DNA of 64,000 nucleotides, taken from contig CAWELC010000002.1 of NCBI GenBank assembly GCA_963809875.1, positions 1 through 64,000 on the forward strand. Direction: 5' to 3'. The position numbers and the translations under genes were made by a program. The stretch's first letter is position 1. Each line of letters begins with the position of its first letter. Below, one piece after another: positions 57,483 through 64,000 of the stretch. This DNA comes from JAFGAS01 sp963809875. Lineage in GTDB: Bacteria; Desulfobacterota; Zymogenia; Zymogenales; Zymogenaceae. A model generated the notes under the pieces. The model did no database searches. It saw nothing but the letters and a program-made list of their open reading frames with translations, and was not told the DNA's origin.

Positions 57483-59074
57483 ATGTGGCAGGTATCAATG
57501 CCGTCTGAGACAAAAGCCGCGCCGCCCGCGACCCACAAACAGGGCAGGCGGCGCGAAATAACCGAGATCAACCTCCTGTTCGAGATCAGCCGCACCCTCG
57601 ATATGAGCATCGACCTCAAGGACGTGCTGGGACCGGTGCTCGAACAGATGGCCCGTCACATGTCCATGCTCCGGGGGACCATCACGATCCTCGACCGCAA
57701 GACCGGGGAGATATTCGTCGACGAGGCCTACGGCCTGTCGGAGTCCCAGAAGGAGCGGGGGAGATACAAGATCGGGGAGGGCGTGACGGGGATGGTGGTG
57801 AGGACCGGCAAGCCCGCCGTCGTCCCGCGGATCTCCCGGGAGCCGCTTTTCCTTGACCGCACCGGCGCCCGCACCGGGCCCCAGAAGGAGGACATCTCGT
57901 TTATCTGCGTGCCGATCATGCTCGAAAACGAGGTCATCGGGACATTGTCGGCCGACCGCCTGTTCGAAGAGGCCGTCTCCTATGACGAGGATATCAGGCT
58001 GCTGTCGATTATCGCTTCCATGATCGCCCAGGCGGTGAACCTCAGGCAGTCGGCCCAGGAGATCATCGAGGAGAATATACGCCTGAAGGAAGAGCTCAAC
58101 GACCGCTACCGGCCGAGGCAACATCATCGGAAATTCCAAGGCGATGCGGGAGGTCTACCAGCTCATCGCGCAGGTCGCCCGGACGAGCACGACCGTATTG
58201 ATCCGGGGCGAGTCGGGCACCGGCAAGGAGCTGGTGGCCCACGCTATCCATGCCGAGAGCGGCCGCGCCGACAGCGCCCTTCATAAAGGTCAACTGCGGA
58301 GCACTGCCCGGAGGGCGTTATCGAGAGCGAGCTCTTCGGGCACGAAAAGGGGGCGTTTACCGGCGCCAACCAGACCAAGAAGGGGCGCTTCGAGCTCGCC
58401 CACGGGGGCACGATCTTCCTGGACGAGGTGGGCGACCTCTCGCCCGCGGTCCAGATCAAGCTGCTGACGGGTCATCCAGGAGCGGGAGTTCGAGCGGGTC
58501 GGGGGGATGAAGACCATCTCGACGGACGTGCGGATCATCGCCGCCACGCACCGGGACCTCGAATCGCTTATCGCGCGAGGACCGGTTCCGGGAGGATCTC
58601 TATTTCCGGCTCAACGTCTTTCCCATCCACGTGCCGCCGCTGAGGGAGCGTCCGGCCGATATCCTGCTTTTGGCCGATCACTTCGTCGAGAAATACAGCG
58701 GCAGGCACCATAAGCGCATCCGGCGCATCTCCACCCCCGCCATCGACATGATGATGGCATACCACTGGCCGGGCAATGTCCGGGAGCTTGAAAATACCAT
58801 CGAGCGCGCGGTGCTGCTCAGCAGCGACGGCGTTATCCACGGGCGAAACCTTCCTCCCACTCTCCAGACGGCCGAGGCGTCCGGAACGCGGCCGCGGGGC
58901 GACCTCGCCAGCGCCGTGGATGCCTTCGAGCGCGACATGATCATGGACGCCCTCAAGTCCGCCCGGGGCAACCGGGCCGAAGCGGCCAGGATCCTGGGGA
59001 TTTCCGAGCGCCTCATGGGCCTTCGGGTCGCCAAATATGAGATCGACCCGAAACGTTTTCGTACCAAACGGTAG
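57483..59074 (+). CDS. NifA-like sigma54-dependent activator (GAF-AAA-HTH), at least five frame breaks
   Basis: About 530 aa. Residues 30-200: GAF sensor (ITEINLLFEISRTLDMSI, MLRGTITILDRKTGEIF, GVTGMVVRTGKP). Residues 215-450: AAA+ domain with Walker A RGESGTGKELVA, the sigma54-contact GAFTGA loop, Walker B GGTIFLDEVGDLS and arginine-finger region RFREDLYFRLNVFPI. C-terminal Fis-type HTH: NRAEAARILGISERLMGLRV. Breaks: A58116, about 58275 (missing C), G58310, about 58470 and about 58580. Start ATG 57483. The layout and HTH are those of NifA; it sits directly upstream of amtB and a sigma54 promoter. Confidence 0.85.
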
Positions 59075-59102
59075 GTTTTAGTCATAAACATACCATTTGG
59101 TA
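59062..59102. promoter_or_regulatory. Paired TACC-N4-GGTA palindromes, candidate activator enhancer
   Basis: TACC-AAAC-GGTA (59062-59073, overlapping the activator's stop codon) and TACC-ATTT-GGTA (59091-59102), 29 bases apart centre to centre and roughly 130-160 bases upstream of the predicted amtB start, the usual place for a sigma54 enhancer. Confidence 0.5.
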
Positions 59103-59201
59103 GCTTATTTGCCACTCCTTTTTCGTCCACGCCTCCCCGTGTGACTGGATAGTCCCCTGATTTCAATGGGTTAGCCTTCGTCTCTACCCCCGGGAACATA
59201 G

Positions 59202-59217
59202 TGGCAAGCTTCTTGCT
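59202..59217 (+). promoter_or_regulatory. Sigma54 (-24/-12) promoter of amtB
   Basis: TGGCAAGCTTCTTGCT: GG at 59203-59204 and GC at 59215-59216 with exactly 10 bases between, close to the TGGCACGN4TTGCW consensus. Predicted start near 59228. Confidence 0.8.
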
Positions 59218-59346
59218 TTAATCTCACCCAAAGATTATTGAGTGCTATGGGCCCGAAAAGGGGAAACACCCTTTTTCAATAGAAAATCGGGGGCGTCTTT
59301 CTCGGCCCGGCGCCCCATCCGGTGGAAAGAAAAAGGAGGTTATGGC

Positions 59347-60580
59347 ATGAATTCAGGGGATACCGCATGGATTATCGTTTCCACGGCCCTGGTCTTTATC
59401 ATGACGCCGGGGCTGGCTTTCTTCTACGGTGGAATGGCCAGACGCAAGAACGTCCTTTCGCTCCTGATGCAGTGCTTTATCATCATGTGCGTCATCGGGC
59501 TGCAGTGGGTTCTTTTCGGCTACTCCCTGGCTTTCGGGCCCGATAGCGGCCACGGCATAATCGGGAGCCTCAAATGGATGGGGCTTGCCGGTGTAGGTGG
59601 GCAGCCCAACCCCGACTACGCCGGGACCATCCCCCACTACGTCTTCATGATGTTCCAGATGATGTTTGCGGTGATTACGCCCGCCCTCATCATCGGGGCC
59701 TTCGCGGAGCGGATCAAGTTCTCGTCCTTTCTGGTCTTCACGATCCTCTGGTCGACCTTCGTCTACGATCCGCTGGCCCACTGGGTCTGGGGCGTCGGGC
59801 GGGTGGCTCCGGGAGCTCGGGGCGCTGGACTTTGCCGGGGGCATCGTTGTTCACTTCAGCTCGGGCATGTCCGCGCTCGTGATGGCGCTGCTGCTGGGTA
59901 AACGGGTCGGATACGCCAAGCATACGTTCCGCCCCCACAACGTCCCGTTTACGGTGCTGGGGGCGGCGCTCCTCTGGTTCGGGTGGTTCGGGTTCAATGC
60001 GGGAAGCGCTTTAGCCGCCAATGGTCTTTCGGCCAATGCCTTCGTGACCACCTACGTCGCCGCGGCCGCCGCGGGCCTCACGTGGGCACTGATCGAATGG
60101 CAGCAGCACGGGGGCGCGACACTCCTCGGGACGGCGACCGGCGTGGTGGCGGGGCTTGTGGCCATCACCCCCGCGTGCGGCTTCGTCAACCCGATGAACG
60201 CCATACTTATCGGGATCATCGTCTCGATCCTCTGCTACGTTGCCGTGGCGAAGGTCAAGCCGCGGCTCGGCTATGACGACTCCCTGGATGTCTTCGGGAT
60301 ACACGGAATCGGCGGCCTCTGGGGTACGCTGGCCACGGGGCTCTTTGCCGAAACGGCGGTGAACGCCGCGGGAGCGGACGGCCTCCTGTTCGGCAACCCG
60401 CACCAGTTCTTCGTACAGTGCCTGCTGTTCCTTGTCGCCGGCGTGTTTGCCGTGGCGGCGACCTGGATCATCTATAAGGTCGTCGACGCGGTCATGGGGA
60501 TGAGGGTGGACATCACGTCCGAGACCATCGGCCTTGATCTGACCCAGCACAATGAATCCGCGTACACGATGCTCGAATAG
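59347..60580 (+). CDS. amtB: Ammonium transporter (Amt), frame break at 59800
   Basis: About 410 aa; ATG 59347 after AAGGAGG. Eleven-helix Amt/Rh channel: DTAWIIVSTALVFIMTPGLA, FYGGMARRKNVLS, AFAERIKFSSFLVF, DPLAHWVWG, then an extra C at 59800; next GGIVVHFSSGMSALVMALLL with the first pore His, WFGWFGFNAGSALAAN, and DVFGIHGIGGLWGTLATG with the second His. Cytoplasmic C-terminus interacts with PII by family knowledge. Followed 12 bases later by the PII gene, the classic amtB-glnK pair. Confidence 0.95.
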
Positions 60581-60592
60581 GAGGACGAGACG

Positions 60593-60934
60593 ATGAAATA
60601 TATCATTGCCATCATTCAACCCCACAAGCTGGACGACGTGAAAAACGCCCTCGAGGAGGTCGATGTGAACCTCATGACCGTCTCCACCGTGCTCGGCCAG
60701 GGCAGGCAGAAAGGCATCACCGAGATCTACCGGGGCGCCAAAGAGGCGGGGGGCCTTTTGAAGAAGGTGAAGCTCGAGATCGCCTGTAACGACGAATACA
60801 TGGAGCCGACGATAGAGGCCATCGTCAAGGGGGCGAGAACCGGAGAGGTCGGCGACGGAAAGATCTTCGTGATGGACCTCTATAACGTCGTGCGCATCCG
60901 GACCGGCGAGCGGGGAGGGCGGGCCATCGGTTAA
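60593..60934 (+). CDS. glnK: PII nitrogen regulatory protein (GlnB/GlnK family) lacking Tyr51
   Basis: 113 aa; ATG 60593 behind AGGAGG. MKYIIAIIQPHKLDDVKNAL start, T-loop GQGRQKGITEIYRGAKEAGG, and the B/C-loop VGDGKIFVMDLYNVVRIRTG that binds ATP and 2-oxoglutarate. The T-loop keeps Tyr46 (EIYRG) but the uridylylation site Tyr51 of enteric PII is replaced (AKE instead of AEY), so control is probably by effector binding only. Blocks AmtB by family knowledge. Confidence 0.95.
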   Translation: MKYIIAIIQPHKLDDVKNALEEVDVNLMTVSTVLGQGRQKGITEIYRGAKEAGGLLKKVKLEIACNDEYMEPTIEAIVKGARTGEVGDGKIFVMDLYNVVRIRTGERGGRAIG

Positions 60935-60942
60935 GTCACCCG

Positions 60943-60960
60943 AAAAAGCCGGCGCTTTTT
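60943..60960 (+). terminator. Terminator after glnK
   Basis: AAAAAGC/GCTTTTT stem with a CGGC loop, ending in five T, 8 bases after the stop. Confidence 0.65.
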
Positions 60961-61117
60961 GGGGAACACGACAGGAGAAGAAAGAAAGAGAAGATGTGGA
61001 GAGGGTAAGAAGAGGGAAATGAGGAGAGAGGAAGAAAGGCGGGTGTCCGGAGTGGGGATGACGTCCTTTCATCTTGTCTGTCCGTCATCGAGGATTTCAG
61101 CGGCGTCTATTTTCAGT

Positions 61118-61163
61118 CGTCGCGTCAAGCCCACCGGGCACACCGACCTGTGTGGGCGCGACG
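61118..61163 (+). other. GC-rich hairpin upstream of the SPFH gene
   Basis: CGTCGC (61118-61123) with GCGACG (61158-61163), enclosing GCCCAC/GTGGGC. In a 271-base gap whose first part is a purine-rich GGAGA/GAAGA stretch (60975-61045). Confidence 0.4.
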
Positions 61164-61205
61164 CGTTTAACGGAAAACGCACCTCAGTAACAGGAGGATA
61201 AAACA

Positions 61206-62477
61206 ATGGGAGCTGCAATTCAGATATGGACCATCATGGGAATTGTCGCGATAGCGGTCATCATTATCTTCGTGAAGGCCAACCTGCATATCTGCCAGCC
61301 GAACGAGCTGCTGATCTTCTCGGGCAGGCAGCGGAAACTCAAGGACGGGACGAAGGTCGGCTATCGGGTCATCAAGGGCGGCAGGGGGCTCAAGATACCT
61401 ATCATCGAATCGGTGACCCGCATGCCTCTCAACACGATCCCGATCGAGATCGACCTCAAGGGGGCGCTGTCCAACGGCCTGATCCCCATCGACATCGAGG
61501 CGATGGCCAACGTCAAGATCGCCGGGTCCGAGAAAGAGGGAGTCTACAATGCCCTTGAGCGCTTCGCGGGCAGGAACCTTGGAGAGATCTCCCAGGTGGC
61601 CAAGACCACTATCGAGGGCTCACTCCGGGGGGTCCTGGCGACCCTCTCCCCGGAAGAGGCCAACAACAAGCGCCTCGAATTCGCCGAGAAGGTGACCGAG
61701 CAGTCCCGGATCGACCTCGAGCGCCTGGGGCTGGTCCTGGATACCTTCAAGATCAAGCAGATCGCCGATCCTCAGGGGTACCTGGAGAACATCGGGCGCA
61801 GGAAAAATGCAGAGGTGCGCAGAGATGCCCTCATCGCCGAGGCCACCGCCGAGGCGGAGGCGCGGGTGGTCGCGGCGGAAGCCAAGAAAAAGGGGAGCGT
61901 TGCCGAGTTTCAGGCGGACGTTGCGGTCGTCGAGGCCGAAAACAAGTTTAAGGTCAAGAAGGCCGAGCTGACCGCCGAGGTCAATCGGGCCGAGTCCCGG
62001 GCCGCCGTCGCCAAGGGAATCGCCCAGGTGCAGGAGGAAGAGAAGCTCGAATCGGCGCGGGTCAAGCTCAATAAGAACAAGTACGAGGCCGACACGATCG
62101 TGCCGGCCGCCGCGGAGAAGCAGGCCCTGGAGCTACTGGCCAAGGGGAAAGCCGCCCGGATCGTGGAGGAGGGAAAGGCGATGGCCGAGGCCGTCAAGGT
62201 GCTGAGGGAACAGTGGAAAAAGGACGAGACCAAGGAGCTCTTCCTCATCCAGCAGCTGCCCCTGATCCTCGATCGGGTGACCGGGGTCATGAAAGACAAC
62301 CTCCAGATCGAAAAGGTCACCATCATCGACCAGGGCGACGGAAACGGTTTTCCGGCCTACGTGAAAGGGATTACCGGCTCGGCGTCGCGGCCCTCTTCGA
62401 GGGTATCAAGACGGCCACGGGACTTGGACATCCCGGAGATCCTCTCTACAAAAAAGAAGGGCAGCGACATGGGCTAG
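61206..62477 (+). CDS. SPFH/flotillin-like membrane scaffold protein
   Basis: 423 aa; ATG 61206 after AGGAGG. One N-terminal helix (IWTIMGIVAIAVIIIFV), an SPFH/band-7 domain (VGYRVIKGGRGLKIPIIESV, NVKIAGSEKEGVYNALERF, EGSLRGVLATLSPEE) and a long Ala/Glu-rich coiled coil (about residues 200-340, EAEARVVAAEAKKKGS). Near residue 395 the reading SRPSSRVSRRPRD is out of character; in the next frame the same bases give VAALFEGIKTATGL, so two compensating one-base slips in 62385-62430 are likely. Organises membrane microdomains by family knowledge; its place between glnK and glnA is unexplained. Confidence 0.85.
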   Translation: MGAAIQIWTIMGIVAIAVIIIFVKANLHICQPNELLIFSGRQRKLKDGTKVGYRVIKGGRGLKIPIIESVTRMPLNTIPIEIDLKGALSNGLIPIDIEAMANVKIAGSEKEGVYNALERFAGRNLGEISQVAKTTIEGSLRGVLATLSPEEANNKRLEFAEKVTEQSRIDLERLGLVLDTFKIKQIADPQGYLENIGRRKNAEVRRDALIAEATAEAEARVVAAEAKKKGSVAEFQADVAVVEAENKFKVKKAELTAEVNRAESRAAVAKGIAQVQEEEKLESARVKLNKNKYEADTIVPAAAEKQALELLAKGKAARIVEEGKAMAEAVKVLREQWKKDETKELFLIQQLPLILDRVTGVMKDNLQIEKVTIIDQGDGNGFPAYVKGITGSASRPSSRVSRRPRDLDIPEILSTKKKGSDMG

Positions 62478-62568
62478 CGCGCCTATCGCGACCATGCCGT
62501 CGCGGCTCTCCGCCCGAAAACGGCAGGCTCGACGGCCCGGCGGCCCTGGGCGGGCTCTTAAAAAGGTA

Positions 62569-62597
62569 TTGAACGGCAAGACAGAATATGGTAATAG
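62569..62597 (+). promoter_or_regulatory. Possible sigma70 promoter of glnA
   Basis: TTGAAC (62569-62574), 17-nt spacer, TAATAG (62592-62597), 61 bases before the glnA start. Confidence 0.4.
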
Positions 62598-62658
62598 TTG
62601 TGTCTATTTCTTTATTTCGTCGACCATCGTGATCGACATGGAGAAAAGGAGAACCTGA

Positions 62659-63997
62659 ATGACTATCGCACACACACAAAAGGACGTTCTGAAAATCGTC
62701 AAGGAACGCAATGTCAGTTTCATCCAGCTCTGGTTTACCGATATCCTCGGTATCCTCAAGAGCTTTGCCATTACCCCCGGCGAGCTTGAGGAAGCCCTTT
62801 CGGAGGGAATGGGGTTTGACGGGTCGTCCATCGAGGGTTTCGCCCGTATCGAAGAGAGCGACATGATCGCAAAGCCCGATCCCGTTACCCTGCAGTTCCT
62901 GCCGTGGCGCAGCGGCGACAGTCCGGTCGGCCCGGATGCTCTGCGACATCCTCGAGCCGGACGGCACCCCTTACGTCGGCGACACCCGGTACGCGCTCAA
63001 GAGGATCCTCCAGAAGGCCAAGAACCTCGGCTTTACCTTCTACGTCGGCCCGGAGCTCGAGTTCTTCTACTTCGCCGACAAGAACGGCACCCAGTTCCTC
63101 GATCAGGGCGGCTACTTCGACGCGCCGCCGCTCGATCTCGGCGGTAAGCTCCGCCGGGAGACCAACTTCGCCCTGCAGGACCTGGGGATCTACGTCGAAT
63201 ACAGCCATCACGAGGTGGCCCCGAGCCAGCACGAGATCGACATGCGCTACGATGAGGCGCTGAAGATGGCCGACAAGGTCATGGGCTTCAAGGTGGCGGT
63301 CAAAGAGATCGCGCGCCAGAACGGCGTCTACGCCACCTTCATGCCCAAGCCGGTCTTCGGGATCAACGGCAGCGGCATGCACGTCCACCAGTCCCTCTTC
63401 AGGGAAGACAGGAACGCCTTTTACGACGAATCGGCCAAGGATGAGCTCAAGCTCTCCGAGGACGCAAAGCACTACATCGCGGGCATCCTGAAACACTCGC
63501 GCGAGATCTGCGCCATCACCAACCAGTGGGTCAACTCCTACAAGCGGCTGGTGCCCGGCTACGAGGCGCCGGTCTACGTGAGCTGGGCGCGGCGCAACCG
63601 CTCGACGCTGGTGCGCGTGCCGATGTACAAGCCCGGCAAGGAGAAGGCCACCCGTATCGAGGTGCGGTTCCCCGATCCGAGCTGCAACCCGTACCTCGCC
63701 TTTGCGGTGATGCTGGCGGCGGGACTCAAGGGCATGGAGAAGAAATACGATCTGCCCAACCCCATCGAGGAGGACATCTACCATTTCGATGCCGAGAAGC
63801 GGAAGAAATACAACATCACCGAGCTGCCGGGCAATCTCTACGAGGCGATCACCGAGCTGGAAAAGAGCGAGCTGATCAGGGAGGCGCTCGGCGACCACAT
63901 CTTCAATAAATTCATCGAGAACAAGAAGATCGAATGGGACCGGTTCCGAACCCACGTATCACAGTACGAGCTCGAGAACTACCTGCCGATACTCTAA
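62659..63997 (+). CDS. glnA: Glutamine synthetase type I (frame break at 62929)
   Basis: About 445 aa; ATG 62659 follows GGAGAACC. Motifs: GMGFDGSSIEGFARI, GPELEFFYF, EVAPSQHEIDMRY, NGSGMHVHQSLF, KRLVPGYEAP, RNRSTLVRVP and RIEVRFPDPSCNPYLAF. An extra G at 62929 separates GTC from GCC and breaks the frame before RMLCDILEPDGTPY. The length and C-terminus (NITELPGNLYEAI) are those of the GSI-alpha/archaeal-Firmicutes type without the adenylylated Tyr of GSI-beta. Closes the nitrogen block; the window ends four bases after the stop. Confidence 0.95.
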
Positions 63998-64000
63998 ACG

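Overview
The window is GC-rich bacterial DNA with densely packed genes on both strands. A full-length bacterial-type acetyl-CoA synthase, a bacterial CODH, bacterial-type Rnf, a lipoprotein, an outer-membrane barrel and a TatT-like periplasmic protein together point to a Gram-negative strict anaerobe with the Wood-Ljungdahl pathway, most like Desulfobacterota (deltaproteobacterial acetogens, syntrophs or sulfate reducers). The lineage is an inference; there is no rRNA here to settle it. No tRNA gene, CRISPR array or insertion sequence was seen.

Layout: 0-3.3 kb holds an envelope protein, a TatT-like protein and an acetyltransferase. 3.4-17.4 kb is the carbonyl-branch operon: corrinoid-protein activator (acsV/RACo), cooC, a 67-aa unknown, acsD, two Fe-S electron carriers, CODH (cooS), acsB, acsC, acsE, a DUF3786 protein and a second cooC. 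17.4-21.2 kb on the minus strand carries the formate/folate branch: fhs, a cooT-like nickel protein, folD and a secreted protein. 21.4-27 kb has two crotonase-family genes, a GH57 protein, a mandelate-racemase-type enolase and alanine dehydrogenase. 27.4-42.6 kb is housekeeping: J-domain/TPR protein, ICMT-like methyltransferase, lipoprotein, glmU-glmS, trkH-trkH-trkA, pcrA and signalling proteins. 43.4-48.6 kb is rnfABCDGE behind a promoter with a TetR-type operator and a structured leader. 48.9-53.8 kb has dut, a four-gene minus-strand operon (DUF362 ferredoxin, crotonase, histidine phosphatase, esterase), rseC and smpB. 54.0 kb is ssrA (tmRNA), carrying an att-like duplication of its 3' end around a 0.59-kb low-GC insert. 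55-57.4 kb has small uncharacterised genes, including a DUF1874/ring-nuclease-like protein. 57.5-64 kb is nitrogen control: a NifA-like sigma54 activator, a sigma54 promoter, amtB, a PII protein, an SPFH protein and glnA.

How it fits together: Fhs and FolD feed the methyl branch; AcsE moves the methyl group to the AcsCD corrinoid protein, which AcsV reactivates using ATP; CODH supplies CO to AcsB; CooC and CooT handle nickel. Rnf couples ferredoxin and NADH to an ion gradient, giving the energy side of the same lifestyle.

A striking property of the raw sequence is that single-base frame breaks, mostly +1 insertions, are concentrated in a few genes (cooS, acsB, acsC, the NifA-like gene, GH57), while fhs, folD, acsD, glmS, trk, pcrA and all six rnf genes are clean. 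I describe broken genes as single loci across their breaks. Sequencing or assembly error is the simplest reading; see findings.
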